A stretch of 64,000 nt of DNA from Onishia niordana (GCF_004798965.1 NZ_SDSD01000002.1:124001-188000), one strand, 5' to 3'. Shown: positions 30,902 through 40,603, counted from the first letter of the stretch. Translations and numbers: made by a program. Notes: a model not told the origin generated them from the sequence alone.

Positions 30902-31510
30902 TTAGCCGTTGGTGGCCAGAATCGCTCGCTGAGCGAGTTGCGTGGGTGCCAGCGGACGGCGCGCCTGCCAGTAGTAGCGACGCCAGTAGCTATTGTCGAG
31001 ACGTGACAGGGAGACCCCCTGAGACGAGGATGCATGCAAGAAGAAACCGTCGCCAACATAGATGCCGGCATGGCGATAAGTGCCGGGCGGGCGGAAGAAC
31101 ACTAGGTCTCCGGCTTTTAGTGCGCTGCGCTTAATACGCCGCCCCTGATTCACCTGCTGTGAGGTGGTGCGCGGCAACTCGGTGTCGAAGCGCTCACGAA
31201 AGATGGTCTGAATCAACGCCGAGCAGTCGATACCATGGCGGCTCTCGCCGCCCAGCCGATAAGGCGTGCCCAGCCAGCGTTCATGTTCCTCGTATAGTGC
31301 CTTCCGAACCACCTCTCGGCTTGGCTGTTCCAGACCTTGATGATCGAGCAGCGGGTTATCCACGGGCGACATCGGCCCGCTGGAAAGCCCCGGTAGCTGG
31401 GTGGCGAAGTAATCCGAGGGAACCTTGGGCGCGGGTGACGGCGACGTCGCGCAACCAGCGAGTCCGGCATGCAGGGCGAGAAGCGCTGTGGTGACGGCAA
31501 TCCGCGACAT
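30902..31510 (-). CDS. NlpC/P60 family lipoprotein, probable murein endopeptidase
   Basis: The 202-residue precursor has a lipoprotein signal ending LAGC (Cys about residue 20), so it is likely anchored in the outer membrane. The catalytic domain has WLGTPYRLGGESRHGIDCSALIQ, with the nucleophilic cysteine in DCSAL, then AGDLVFFRP and YRHAGIYVGDGFFLHASSSQG, with the catalytic histidine. These enzymes cut peptide cross-links of peptidoglycan (Spr/MepS, NlpC). GGAGG is 9 bases upstream of the ATG at 31510. It does not overlap its neighbours. Confidence 0.92.
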   Translation of the reverse strand: MSRIAVTTALLALHAGLAGCATSPSPAPKVPSDYFATQLPGLSSGPMSPVDNPLLDHQGLEQPSREVVRKALYEEHERWLGTPYRLGGESRHGIDCSALIQTIFRERFDTELPRTTSQQVNQGRRIKRSALKAGDLVFFRPPGTYRHAGIYVGDGFFLHASSSQGVSLSRLDNSYWRRYYWQARRPLAPTQLAQRAILATNG

Positions 31511-31692
31511 CGTGCTGACCTCCTCTCTGTGGCCGGATCGCGACGCGGCGACTCCGTGCTAAGTGACTGATCGGTAAGAGTCTCAATAGTATCGAGACCG
31601 CAAAGCCGCCCATGATAGTGCCTACTGCAAGGTATGACGAGCTTTTCGCGCAGCGCTTATGGCAAGCACCCGCTCACGATGCCCCTGTTACG

Positions 31693-34170
31693 CTAGTGCA
31701 GAGTGCGCGCATCGCCCGGCAAGGTATCGATATGCATAGGCGCCCAGTGGCGCGGTCGAGCGCCCGGAAAATCCAGGCTCGCCCAAGGACCAGCCAGTGG
31801 CGGCGCCCCGGTCAACCAGCTCACCAGCGCCTCGCGGAAGCTCGACAGAAACGTCTTGCGCTCCTCGGTCTCCCCCATGAAGAACGAGAAACCGGCATAA
31901 AGCCCCCGAGCATAGGCCTGCCATCCCGGATAATGCTTCGCGGCAAGCGTCGCCGACTGATCGAGAGCCGAGGTAAACTGCGCCTCGCTCAACCACGCCA
32001 GCTGTCGGCCGGCGATTGCCAGATCAACGGCCTGAGCAATATCCCAGGCCGCCATATCGAAGGTATTGCAGCCTGCTTCGTTGTCGCGGATGCGCTTGAG
32101 GCGCAAAAGATGGTTACGCTCGTCTTCGCTGCAGTCATCGCTCTCGAGTGTGGCGATTTCCGATGCGAGTCTTGCGGCATTGAGGGTGTAGGGCGCGTAG
32201 TTGATCTGGTATTCCTGACGATCACCGGCGCTCAGCAGGAAGTCGAGAAACTCCCGGAGCGCCTCGCCATCCTGCAAGCCATAATGACCATCCATCCATT
32301 CCTGAATGGCCGACACCTCGCGGGCGCTCTCAGGCAGCGGCTCGCTCCAGGCGCCGCCGTTGAGCGGCCCGACCAGTGCCAGGGCAGTGAAGCGTGGCAG
32401 GCTGAGTCGCGGGCCGGGCTCCTGCCAGCTAGCCCCTGCCCGCCAGTCCAGCCAATGAAAGGGGCTGCCCGGGTCATCTCTATGCCAGCGGATCTCGTGG
32501 GCAAGCGACACCGGGGTGCTTTGCTCGAGCGGCGGCTCAGGCAGCGCGGCCTCCCAACAGGCCCAGGCATTGAGCAGCCGCCGAGCATCCGGATAGAAAC
32601 GCCCCAGCACGCCCCGTAACGATTCAGCCAGTCGTGAAAGTCCGTCGGCATCGAACTCACCACTGTCATCTGCCATCTGTAGATAGAAGGCGTACTTCTC
32701 GGCCATATGCACAGTGGCCGAAAAGCGACTGCAGCCCTTGAGGGCATCGCGTTGAGCGAGCCCCTCCGCGGCTGGCTTGCCGAAGGGCGTGACCAGGCTC
32801 GGCAGCGCACTATGGTCGGCATCGGCCGCCAGCTGGTTGAGGTGATGGGCCTGTGCCGGCAGCCAGTAGCGGGCAAGTCCGGCGACACCGTCATCCGGAT
32901 AGAGGCCGAGCACTTCCTTCAGATAGTGCTGCGCATCCTTGTAGACACTTTCCGCCAGGGATGGCCTCGGCCCCTGGCGAAGCAATAGCTCGGGTTCACG
33001 TACCGAGGCCAGTGCCAGCACCCAGTGACGCGCATCGGCACGCCAGGCCCGCATCGCCGCCTGTGAAGCCTCACGGTTGGCATCGTCCTGCAAGGCCTTG
33101 AGCGGCTCTCGCCAGGGGCTTGCCGGTGACTGCAACAACAGCGCCCAGTCCTGATCGAGCTCGGCCATCTTGTCGCTGCCCTCAAAGAGACTGCGCCCCC
33201 GCTGATAGGCCGTGACCATGGCGACCCAGTCGCTGTAGCGACGCGTGATCAGATCCAGAGCATGGTGGGCAAAGGCATCCGCCTCAGCCTGAGCGAGCCA
33301 GCCAAGTGCCAGGCCGGCATAGGCCAGATCGACCAGACGCAGCCAGTCCCAGGCCGCCCATTCCAGCGTTTCGCCACGTGACAGGAAGCCAAGCAGCACC
33401 TTGCCGGAGGCTACCGAGCCGCCTTTCTGCCCCGCGAGCCAGGCGTCGCGCTGTTCAACGGAGGCCTCGAGCAGCCGTGTGGCATCCAGATCCCAGGCAT
33501 AGCGATCGCCCTGTCCGGCAAGCCACAGCAGCAGGCGCACCAGACCATCGCGGTCATGAACCTGCCACTCATCGGCGAGAAAGGCCCTCGCCTGGGGAGC
33601 ATCCAGCGCCTCGTCGGCACCGGCCGCCAGCACGGGAGCAAAGGCGGCGCGTAGCCGCCAGGCCTGCTCACTGGGCGCCGACGGCCACAACGGCGCTTGG
33701 GGCAGACGTCTTACCGTCTCGGCGAGTACCTCCCAGGTGATGCCGGCACCTTCACGCTCCAGCGTTGAAAGGGCATGGCAGGCCTCCAGGAAACCGTCAT
33801 CTCCACGCTCCCAGCCAAGCACGCCTCGTGCCTGACGCAGCGCCACTAGCCAGTTCTCAAGGGTATTGCAGTGAGCACAGATATCACCGGCAATACGTGC
33901 CACCCAGGCACGGGCCTGCTCGACCGGCAGCCACCCGGCAGCCACCGAAAGCGCCAGCAGTTCCAGACTTTCCAGATGGCCCAACGGATTTACCGCGCCG
34001 GGAGCAAAGGCCTCGATTAGTTGCCAGCCCAGTTCGCCGCGATCCGCGATCTCCATTTCGGCGAGTCGCTGAACGGCCAAGGATGGCTCGATGGCCGTCG
34101 GATCGGGCGAAAAGGCCCAGTCACACAGCACAAGTTGTTGAGCCCACCAGGCACTCAGGGGATCGACCAA
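31693..34170 (-). CDS. Large protein with duplicated DUF1266-like modules (YbeU/YbeR-like)
   Basis: The 825 residues carry no signal peptide or membrane segment. The C-terminal part (about 624-767) resembles DUF1266: DGEALREFLDFLLSAGDR, then NTFDMAAWDIAQAVDLAIAGRQLAWLSEAQ and YPGWQAYARGLYAGFSFF. An earlier part (about 198-330) repeats the layout: DRDGLVRLLLWLAGQGDR, EWAAWDWLRLVDLAYAGLALGWLAQAEAD, YSDWVAMVTAYQRGRSLF. The N-terminal about 120 residues (SLELLALSVAAGWLPVEQARAW) may be a weaker third copy. Start is a TTG at 34170 with GAGG six bases upstream. Related E. coli proteins (YbeU, YbeR) have no settled function. Divergent from gabD, single gene, Trp-rich. Confidence 0.75.
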   Translation of the reverse strand: MVDPLSAWWAQQLVLCDWAFSPDPTAIEPSLAVQRLAEMEIADRGELGWQLIEAFAPGAVNPLGHLESLELLALSVAAGWLPVEQARAWVARIAGDICAHCNTLENWLVALRQARGVLGWERGDDGFLEACHALSTLEREGAGITWEVLAETVRRLPQAPLWPSAPSEQAWRLRAAFAPVLAAGADEALDAPQARAFLADEWQVHDRDGLVRLLLWLAGQGDRYAWDLDATRLLEASVEQRDAWLAGQKGGSVASGKVLLGFLSRGETLEWAAWDWLRLVDLAYAGLALGWLAQAEADAFAHHALDLITRRYSDWVAMVTAYQRGRSLFEGSDKMAELDQDWALLLQSPASPWREPLKALQDDANREASQAAMRAWRADARHWVLALASVREPELLLRQGPRPSLAESVYKDAQHYLKEVLGLYPDDGVAGLARYWLPAQAHHLNQLAADADHSALPSLVTPFGKPAAEGLAQRDALKGCSRFSATVHMAEKYAFYLQMADDSGEFDADGLSRLAESLRGVLGRFYPDARRLLNAWACWEAALPEPPLEQSTPVSLAHEIRWHRDDPGSPFHWLDWRAGASWQEPGPRLSLPRFTALALVGPLNGGAWSEPLPESAREVSAIQEWMDGHYGLQDGEALREFLDFLLSAGDRQEYQINYAPYTLNAARLASEIATLESDDCSEDERNHLLRLKRIRDNEAGCNTFDMAAWDIAQAVDLAIAGRQLAWLSEAQFTSALDQSATLAAKHYPGWQAYARGLYAGFSFFMGETEERKTFLSSFREALVSWLTGAPPLAGPWASLDFPGARPRHWAPMHIDTLPGDARTLH

Positions 34171-34377
34171 GACTCACCTCACCACGCGCAGGTTGTCATC
34201 AAGACAACCATAGGGATTTTCGGCGCATAGTTTAGCGGAAACTGAGGGATTCGCCGATCCCTGCCTACTGAACCAGCGCAATAATGACCTGGATCAGCCG
34301 GCATGGACTCACCTCTCGGAAAAGCCTTGACGGAACGCCGAGATAAGGCTTGGCGGTTTGTTGTAAATAATGCACAC

Positions 34378-34399
34378 TTGTTGAATATGGCACCAACAA
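34378..34399. promoter_or_regulatory. Inverted repeat TTGTTG-N10-CAACAA just upstream of gabD
   Basis: A perfect 6-base inverted repeat with a 10-base centre (one helical turn plus), ending 19 bases before the gabD ATG. The position suits a repressor or activator operator; no regulator of gab genes is encoded beside it. Confidence 0.45.
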
Positions 34400-34418
34400 C
34401 CCCCGGAGCTCTTTCACA

Positions 34419-35858
34419 ATGTCGTCCGATCTGCTGATGTCCAAGGCCTATATCAACGGTCAGTGGTGCGATGCGCCGACGCGCTTTGCCGTGACCAACC
34501 CCGCTACCGGCGACACCATTGCCGAGGTCGCAGACCTTGACGCCGATGGCGCCCGCGACGCCGTGGCCGCCGCCGATGCGGCCTGGCCGGCCTGGCGCAA
34601 GCGTTCGGCCAAGGAGCGCTCGGCACTCCTGCGTCGCTGGTTCGATACGGTGATGGCTCATCAGGAGCCGCTGGCACGTCTGATGACACAGGAACAGGGC
34701 AAGCCGCTGGCCGAGTCGATGGGCGAAGTGGCCTATGGCGCCAATTTCATCGAATATTACGCCGAAGAAGCCAAGCGTATGGCCGGTGAGACGCTGCCCA
34801 GCCACAGCGATGACAAGCGCCTGATGGTGATGCGGGAATCCATTGGCGTGGTGGCCGCCATCACGCCCTGGAACTTCCCGTTGGCGATGATCACCCGCAA
34901 GGTCGCCCCGGCCCTGGCTGCCGGCTGCACGGTGGTCATCAAGCCCGCCGAGGCCACGCCGCTGACCGCCCTGGCACTGGCCAAACTCGCCGAGGACGTC
35001 GGCCTGCCCGCCGGTGTGCTGAATGTGGTCACAGCAAGCAAGCCCGCGGACATCGGCGAAGTACTGACGACCGACCCGCGTGTCCGCAAGGTCTCCTTCA
35101 CGGGGTCCACGCCGGTCGGCAAGAAACTGCTCGAGCAGTGCGCCGGCACCGTCAAGAAGGCGTCCATGGAGCTTGGCGGCAATGCACCCTTTATCGTCTT
35201 CGACGATGCCGACCTGGACGCCGCCGTGGAAGGCGCCATTGCTTCCAAGTTCCGCAACTCCGGCCAGACCTGTGTGTGCACTAACCGCCTGCTGGTCCAG
35301 GACGGGGTCTATGATGCCTTTGTCGAGAAGCTGGCCGCCCGCGTCAGCGAACTTCGCGTAGGTGATGGACTCGAAGACGGTGTCAGTCAGGGGCCGCTGA
35401 TCAATAAAGCGGCGGTAGACAAGGTACAGTCGCATGTCAGTGATGCACTCGAGCACGGCGGCCGCCTGATTTGTGGGGGTGAACCCCACTCGCTTGGCGG
35501 TACCTTCTATCAGCCGACGGTGATTGCCGACGTGACGCCGGAAATGCGCGTCGCACGCGAAGAGACCTTTGGCCCTCTGGCTCCGGTGTTCCGTTTCACG
35601 AACGATGCCGACGCCATCGCCATGGCCAATGCCACCGAGTTTGGTCTGGCGGCCTACTTCTATGCCCGTGACTATGCCCGCATCTGGCATGTGATGGAGG
35701 CGCTGGAATATGGCATGGTGGGGATAAACGAAGGGATCCTCTCGACTGAGCTGGCACCCTTTGGCGGTATCAAAGAATCTGGTCTGGGCCGTGAGGGCTC
35801 ACGTCACGGCCTGGACGACTACACTGAACTCAAGTACGTCTGTATTGGTGGCCTTTGA
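34419..35858 (+). CDS. gabD: NAD(P)-dependent succinate-semialdehyde dehydrogenase
   Basis: Oxidises succinate semialdehyde to succinate, the second step of GABA breakdown. The 479-residue aldehyde dehydrogenase shows ITPWNFPLAMITRKVAPALAAGCTVVIKPAE, the catalytic glutamate in ELGGNAPF, the catalytic cysteine in NSGQTCVC, and C-terminal ELAPFGGIKESGLGREGS, a GabD-type ending. It begins at the ATG at 34419 and is 29 bases ahead of gabT on the same strand, so the pair works as one operon feeding the TCA cycle. Confidence 0.93.
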   Translation: MSSDLLMSKAYINGQWCDAPTRFAVTNPATGDTIAEVADLDADGARDAVAAADAAWPAWRKRSAKERSALLRRWFDTVMAHQEPLARLMTQEQGKPLAESMGEVAYGANFIEYYAEEAKRMAGETLPSHSDDKRLMVMRESIGVVAAITPWNFPLAMITRKVAPALAAGCTVVIKPAEATPLTALALAKLAEDVGLPAGVLNVVTASKPADIGEVLTTDPRVRKVSFTGSTPVGKKLLEQCAGTVKKASMELGGNAPFIVFDDADLDAAVEGAIASKFRNSGQTCVCTNRLLVQDGVYDAFVEKLAARVSELRVGDGLEDGVSQGPLINKAAVDKVQSHVSDALEHGGRLICGGEPHSLGGTFYQPTVIADVTPEMRVAREETFGPLAPVFRFTNDADAIAMANATEFGLAAYFYARDYARIWHVMEALEYGMVGINEGILSTELAPFGGIKESGLGREGSRHGLDDYTELKYVCIGGL

Positions 35859-35887
35859 GCACCAGGTGAATCCGACAGGAGAGATTG

Positions 35888-37186
35888 ATGAACAACGCCC
35901 AACTCAACGAACTCAAGCAGCGCTATGTGGCCAACGGGGCCGCTAGCCCGGCCACGCAGTTTGCCGATCGCGCCGAGAATGCGCTGATCTGGGACGCCGA
36001 TGGTAACCGCATTATCGATTTCGCCGGCGGCATCGGCGTGCTCAACATTGGTCACCGTCACCCGAAGGTCGTGCAGGCAGTCAAGGACCAGCTCGACCGC
36101 GTCATGCACACCTGCCAGACCGTGATGCCTTATGAAGGTTACGTGAAGGTTGCCGAGAAGCTCAGCCAAGTCACGCCCGTGCGCGGCCATGGCAAGGTGA
36201 TGCTGGCCAACTCCGGCGCCGAGGCACTGGAAAATGCGGTCAAGATTGCGCGCGGCGCCACCGGCAAGAACAACGTCATCTGCTTTGACGGCGGCTACCA
36301 CGGCCGTACCTTCATGACCATGGCCATGAACGGCAAGGTCGCGCCCTACGCCACCGACTTCGGCAGCATGCCGGGCAACGTCTTCCGCGCCCCGTACCCG
36401 GTGCCGTATCACGGCGTCAGCGAAGACGAGGCCATACGCGGCCTGAAGATGGCACTCAAGACCGATGCCAATCCCAAGGATACTGCCGCCATCGTGCTGG
36501 AACCGGTCCTTGGTGAAGGCGGCTTCTATCCAGCGCCGGCGAGCTTTCTCAAGAAAATCCGTGAGATCTGCGACGAGCACGGCATGATGATGATCATCGA
36601 CGAAGTGCAGTCAGGCTTCGGTCGTACCGGCAAGCTGTTCGCCATCGAGCACAGCGGCGTCGAGCCGGACATCATCACCATGGCCAAAAGCATGGCCGAC
36701 GGCATGCCGATCTCCGCTGTCGTGGGTACCGACACGGTCATGGACGCTTGCGGCCCCAACTCTCTCGGCGGCACCTATACCGGCAGCCCCGTTTCCTGCG
36801 CGGCCACCCTTGCGGTGCTCGAAGCCTTCGAGGAAGAAGATATCCTCGGCAAGAGCCAGGCCCTGGGTGACAAGCTGGCCAAGCGCTTCGAGAAGTGGCA
36901 ACAGGACTTCGATTGCGTCGACAACGGCCGCAACATGGGGGCCATGGCCGCCATTGACCTGGTGTCCGACAAGGCTAACCACACGCCGGACGCCGACCTG
37001 GCCGGTGCCCTGTGCAAGAAGGCGCGCGAGAAGGGACTGATCCTGTTGTCCTGCGGCCTTTATGGCAACACCATCCGCTTCCTGATGCCGGTAACCATCG
37101 AGGACGAGATTCTCGAGGAAGGCCTGACCATCATCGAAGAGACTCTCAAGGAACTGGTCGGCAACAAAAGCGCCGCCACTGCCTAA
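35888..37186 (+). CDS. gabT: 4-aminobutyrate--2-oxoglutarate transaminase
   Basis: PLP enzyme converting GABA and 2-oxoglutarate to succinate semialdehyde and glutamate. The 432-residue class-III aminotransferase has DFAGGIGVLNIGHRHPKVV, NSGAEALENAVKIAR, GGYHGRT, IIDEVQSGFGRTGKLFA with the PLP-contacting Asp, and the Schiff-base lysine in TMAKSMADGMP, a substituted form of the usual TFAKSIAGG. The ATG at 35888 with AGGAGA upstream is chosen over the TTG three bases earlier. It follows gabD and ends with a strong terminator. Confidence 0.93.
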   Translation: MNNAQLNELKQRYVANGAASPATQFADRAENALIWDADGNRIIDFAGGIGVLNIGHRHPKVVQAVKDQLDRVMHTCQTVMPYEGYVKVAEKLSQVTPVRGHGKVMLANSGAEALENAVKIARGATGKNNVICFDGGYHGRTFMTMAMNGKVAPYATDFGSMPGNVFRAPYPVPYHGVSEDEAIRGLKMALKTDANPKDTAAIVLEPVLGEGGFYPAPASFLKKIREICDEHGMMMIIDEVQSGFGRTGKLFAIEHSGVEPDIITMAKSMADGMPISAVVGTDTVMDACGPNSLGGTYTGSPVSCAATLAVLEAFEEEDILGKSQALGDKLAKRFEKWQQDFDCVDNGRNMGAMAAIDLVSDKANHTPDADLAGALCKKAREKGLILLSCGLYGNTIRFLMPVTIEDEILEEGLTIIEETLKELVGNKSAATA

Positions 37187-37228
37187 TCGTCACGTCTCGA
37201 TGACGAGGTTGGAAACGCCTTGAAATGA

Positions 37229-37262
37229 AACCGCCCGGCCAATTGGCCGGGCGGTTTTTTTA
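37229..37262 (+). terminator. Rho-independent terminator of gabDT
   Basis: A 12-bp perfect stem (37229-37240 with 37245-37256), loop AATT, followed by a long run of T ending at 37261. Confidence 0.95.
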
Positions 37263-37317
37263 TGCAATTGCCAAGCGATGTCCCACGACAGGAGGCTTGG
37301 CCATCACGATAACCAAG

Positions 37318-37560
37318 TCAGCCGCTCTTGACCTTGGCGATGACCCACAAGAGCACCACGGCACCGACTGTCGCCGTGACCAGCGAGCCGATGAAACCGC
37401 CGGCAGACAGCCCCAGCAGGCTGAACAGGAAGCCGCCCACCAGGGCGCCGACCACGCCGACACCAATATTGCCCAGCAGGCCAAACCCGCCACCTTGCAT
37501 AATGTTACCGGCAATCCATCCGGCCAGACCGCCGATGATCAACCATGCGATAAAACCCAT
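37318..37560 (-). CDS. GlsB/YeaQ/YmgE family small membrane protein
   Basis: The 80-residue protein starts MGFIAWLIIGGLAGWIAGNIM and has GLLGNIGVGVVGALVGGFLF and VTATVGAVVLLWVIAKV: three glycine-rich membrane helices typical of the transglycosylase-associated (GlsB/YeaQ/YmgE) family, often induced by stress. AAGGAGA lies about 8 bases before the ATG at 37560. The molecular role of the family is not established. It is on the opposite strand to gabT. Confidence 0.92.
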   Translation of the reverse strand: MGFIAWLIIGGLAGWIAGNIMQGGGFGLLGNIGVGVVGALVGGFLFSLLGLSAGGFIGSLVTATVGAVVLLWVIAKVKSG

Positions 37561-37602
37561 AAGATGCTCTCCTTCGCGTTGAGGTGTTGCCTGATCACTT
37601 CC

Positions 37603-37631
37603 AGATAGCACCTTTCACCTTGGTGCTATCT
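37603..37631. promoter_or_regulatory. 10-bp perfect inverted repeat upstream of the GlsB-family gene
   Basis: AGATAGCACC at 37603-37612 and GGTGCTATCT at 37622-37631, loop 9 bases, 43 bases upstream of the start. It could be a hairpin in the leader or an operator. Confidence 0.45.
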
Positions 37632-37807
37632 GACATAGTGCCTATGGCGCCGGGTTTCTGAAACAGCATCGCTGAAACAGAGCCTTGAAAATATCTCGAC
37701 TGACAGCGCGTCTTGACTATCAAACCTGACTACTCACATGCCTAGTGCCGGCCACGTGTGATGGGAATCTTCGGTCACCGACCCGCCGCCACCCTAACGT
37801 CCACGCC

Positions 37808-38356
37808 TCAAAACCTCGAACCAGGTTGCTCCAAAAATGCCTGCTCTTGGTTGCTGGACTCCCGGCCCAGGATAGCGTTGCGATGAGGATAGCGCCCAAA
37901 CCGCAGCAGGATATCGTGATGGCGATGCTCGAAGCGTAGGCTTTCTTCAAGCCCCGGCTGCTCGAAAAGCCTCAACGCTTCCTCATGTACCGGCAGGGAT
38001 TCACTGTGCATGTAAGGCATATACAGAAAGGGACGCTGACGCGTCGTCAGTGCCTGATCGGCCCCTTGGGCTACGGCCTCCTGGGCCAGTACTAGCGCCA
38101 GTGTATCCTGAGCAAAGGCCAGCGGATGATCACGGTGCATATTGCGCGAGAACTGATCCAGCACCAATATCTCGGCCAGGCGTCCCTGCGGAGTCGATCG
38201 CCATGCCCAAAGCTCAGCGCGGCAGGCGGCAGCCCATACGGGCTCGAAGCGCGCTGCAATTAAGGCATCCAGGGCCTCATCCTTGGCGAACCACTGCTTG
38301 GGCGTCAGTTCCTCGAACCAGAAGTCGAGTACCGCTTCCGGCTTAGCGTCGACCAT
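37808..38356 (-). CDS. DUF924 family protein
   Basis: The 182-residue soluble protein opens with VLDFWFEELTPKQWFAKDEALD and has LAEILVLDQFSRNMHRDHPLAFAQD, RPFLYMPYMHSE, and HHDILLRFGRYPHRNAILGRESS. These are the DUF924 (YPO-type TPR-like all-helical) signatures; no biochemical role is known. The ATG at 38356 is 6 bases past AGGAG; the ATG three bases earlier (38359) is possible. Nothing downstream overlaps it. Confidence 0.88.
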   Translation of the reverse strand: MVDAKPEAVLDFWFEELTPKQWFAKDEALDALIAARFEPVWAAACRAELWAWRSTPQGRLAEILVLDQFSRNMHRDHPLAFAQDTLALVLAQEAVAQGADQALTTRQRPFLYMPYMHSESLPVHEEALRLFEQPGLEESLRFEHRHHDILLRFGRYPHRNAILGRESSNQEQAFLEQPGSRF

Positions 38357-38512
38357 CATCCTCTCCTAACTGGCTGTCCATATCAGAGTCGATACCAGAG
38401 ACGATACCGGCTGCGAAGCTGGCAGCCGAAAGGCCTTGATCGTATTGAAATCCCTGCCTCATCCTAGTTGACTCTACGCCTCTCTCCCAAGCGGCACTCA
38501 ACAGGACGCCCT

Positions 38513-38731
38513 ATGCCACTGCATAATCTCTTGCCCGTATTGACGCTGGTGCTGCATACCCTTGGCCTCGTCACTTGCCTGATCGGGCTTACGATCGCAC
38601 GGACCCCGCAGCGAAAACGCCTCGGTCAGGTGCTCGCCGTCCTTGGGTTCCTGATCGCGGCCAGCCCCATGCTCGCCCAGTTGCTCGGCATTATCCCCCC
38701 ACCGCCGGTCACCCCCATCGTCCCAGACTGA
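38513..38731 (+). CDS. Small two-helix membrane protein, unknown function
   Basis: The 72-residue protein has two hydrophobic stretches, LLPVLTLVLHTLGLVTCLIGLTIA and LGQVLAVLGFLIAASPMLAQLLGII, separated by a basic loop (RTPQRKR), and a proline-rich end (PPPPVTPIVP). The ATG at 38513 follows AGGA by about 7 bases. I recognise no family. It is divergent from the DUF924 gene. Confidence 0.65.
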   Translation: MPLHNLLPVLTLVLHTLGLVTCLIGLTIARTPQRKRLGQVLAVLGFLIAASPMLAQLLGIIPPPPVTPIVPD

Positions 38732-38844
38732 TCATCGAACGACGCACCAGCATGTTGCTGAAAAACGGTGGCGACAAAGCAGACCAAAGCACTATGTTGA
38801 CGGCGTGAGACGACCATAGGGGCCAGCAAATGACACTGCCTATC

Positions 38845-38888
38845 GCAGCCTTAGACGAAAGGTGGATAGAGCTTTAGTCTAAGGCTGC
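38845..38888. promoter_or_regulatory. 12-bp perfect inverted repeat upstream of the symporter gene
   Basis: GCAGCCTTAGAC at 38845-38856 is the exact reverse complement of GTCTAAGGCTGC at 38877-38888, separated by 20 bases. It lies about 94 bases before the symporter start. The spacing, centre to centre about 32 bases, suits a dimer-of-dimers operator; no T-run follows, so it is not a classic terminator. Confidence 0.5.
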
Positions 38889-38981
38889 CTAGCATCGCCC
38901 CACTATGTAAAGTTACTCCATTCCTAGGCACATGAGCGGCAAAAATGCCTCTCTTGCCATCAGTTTAAGGATTATTACGCC

Positions 38982-40577
38982 GTGCATGCCCTGACCCTTG
39001 CGTCGTTCGTGTTCTTCACCGGCCTGGTCGCCTTTATTACCTGGCGGATCACCCGGCGGGACGACCATCAAAGTACCCAAGGCTATTTTCTGGCAGGTCG
39101 CACTCTGACCTTCCCGCTGATCGCCGGCTCGCTGCTGATGACCAACCTGTCCACCGAGCAGATGGTAGGACTCAACGGTGCCGCCTTCAGCGATGGCCTT
39201 AGCGTCATGGCCTGGGAGGTCGTCGCGGTCATCGCCTTGGTGGCCCTGGCGCTGTTCTTCCTGCCGCGCTTTCTCAAGAGCGGCATCGCCACTCTGCCCC
39301 AACTGCTGTCGATCCGCTTCGATGCCGGCACTCAGCTGATCACCAATGTGATCTTTTTGATCGCCTACGCGGTCATCCTGCTACCGATCATTCTCTACTC
39401 CGGGGCCATTGGTCTGCAGGGCATGCTCGATCTGTCAGGGTTGACCGGCATCGAGTCCAGTAATGCTCTGCTGTGGCTGACGGTTTGGGTCGTGGGCCTG
39501 ATCGGCTCGGTTTACGCGCTCTTTGGCGGCCTGCGCACTGTCGCGGTGTCCGATACGCTCAACGGTATCGGCTTGCTGGTCGGCGGCTTCGTGATCGTCT
39601 ACTTCGGTCTGCAGGCGGTCAGCGACGACGGTGGCGTGTTTGCCGGCTGGGAGATCCTCAAGGAAACCAACCCCGACAAGCTCAACTCGATCGGTGGTTC
39701 CGACCAGCAGGTGCCCTTCTTTACCCTGTTTACCGGTGTCTTCCTGATCAACCTGTTCTACTGGACGACCAACCAGCAGATCATCCAGCGTACGTTCGCC
39801 GCCAAGAACCTCGCCGAAGGTCAGAAGGGCGTGCTGCTGACCGGCTTCTTCAAGCTGCTGGGGCCGCTGTACCTGGTGTTGCCAGGCATCATCGCCTACC
39901 ACCTCTATGCCGATCAGGGCGTGGCCGCCGATGAAGCCTACGGACATCTGGTCTTCGACGTGTTGCCGCCCTACCTCACTGGCTTCTTCGCCGCGGTGAT
40001 GGTCGGTGCCATTCTGTCGTCCTTCAACTCCGCGCTGAACAGTACCACCACCATCTTCAGCCTGGGCATCTACAAAGGGGTATTCAAGAAGGATGCCACC
40101 GAAGATCAGGTGGTTAACTGCGGCAAGGTGTTTGGCTGGATCATGGCCTTCATCTCGATGACCATTGCGCCGCTACTGGCCGGTCAGGACAGCCTGTTCG
40201 GCTATCTTCAGAAGATGAATGCAATCTACTTCATCCCCATCCTCGCCGTGGTGATCGTCGGCCTGCTGACCAAGCGCGTGCCGCCGCTGGCCGCCAAGAT
40301 CGCTCTCATAGGCGGCTGTTTGTTGATCTTCGCCGGCTACTTCGTACCGCCGTTCAACAAGCTGCCGACCATCATGAGTGAGTTCCACTTCGTGGCCGCT
40401 GTCTTCGCACTGCTGGTTGCCGTAATGCTGATTATCGGCAAGCTGCGTCCCCGCGACACCGACTGGGTGCAGGAAGACAGCCAGGCCGTCGACCTGACGC
40501 CCTGGAAAGGTGCCGTACCCTCGGGCATTGTGCTGGTGATCCTGGTGATCGCCATCTATGTCGCCTTCGCCGGCTGA
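38982..40577 (+). CDS. Sodium/solute symporter (SSS family, SGLT-like)
   Basis: A 531-residue inner-membrane carrier with about 13-14 hydrophobic helices. The N-terminus [36 protein letters not shown] is the SSS family region near the first sodium site; then [42 protein letters not shown], and [24 protein letters not shown], with the serine pair that helps bind sodium. It resembles the sugar-transporting SGLT/YidK branch; the substrate is not readable. GTG start at 38982 with AAGGA about 10 bases upstream. Ends in a terminator hairpin, so it is probably monocistronic. Confidence 0.9.
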   Translation: MHALTLASFVFFTGLVAFITWRITRRDDHQSTQGYFLAGRTLTFPLIAGSLLMTNLSTEQMVGLNGAAFSDGLSVMAWEVVAVIALVALALFFLPRFLKSGIATLPQLLSIRFDAGTQLITNVIFLIAYAVILLPIILYSGAIGLQGMLDLSGLTGIESSNALLWLTVWVVGLIGSVYALFGGLRTVAVSDTLNGIGLLVGGFVIVYFGLQAVSDDGGVFAGWEILKETNPDKLNSIGGSDQQVPFFTLFTGVFLINLFYWTTNQQIIQRTFAAKNLAEGQKGVLLTGFFKLLGPLYLVLPGIIAYHLYADQGVAADEAYGHLVFDVLPPYLTGFFAAVMVGAILSSFNSALNSTTTIFSLGIYKGVFKKDATEDQVVNCGKVFGWIMAFISMTIAPLLAGQDSLFGYLQKMNAIYFIPILAVVIVGLLTKRVPPLAAKIALIGGCLLIFAGYFVPPFNKLPTIMSEFHFVAAVFALLVAVMLIIGKLRPRDTDWVQEDSQAVDLTPWKGAVPSGIVLVILVIAIYVAFAG

Positions 40578-40603
40578 TCGGCGAGTTTGTAAGCAAGCCT
40601 GCT

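Noticed and set aside
34179..35690. 503-codon open frame antisense to gabD
   Set aside because: It mirrors the third-position GC bias of gabD, starts at no ribosome site and resembles no family; the gabD reading is certain.
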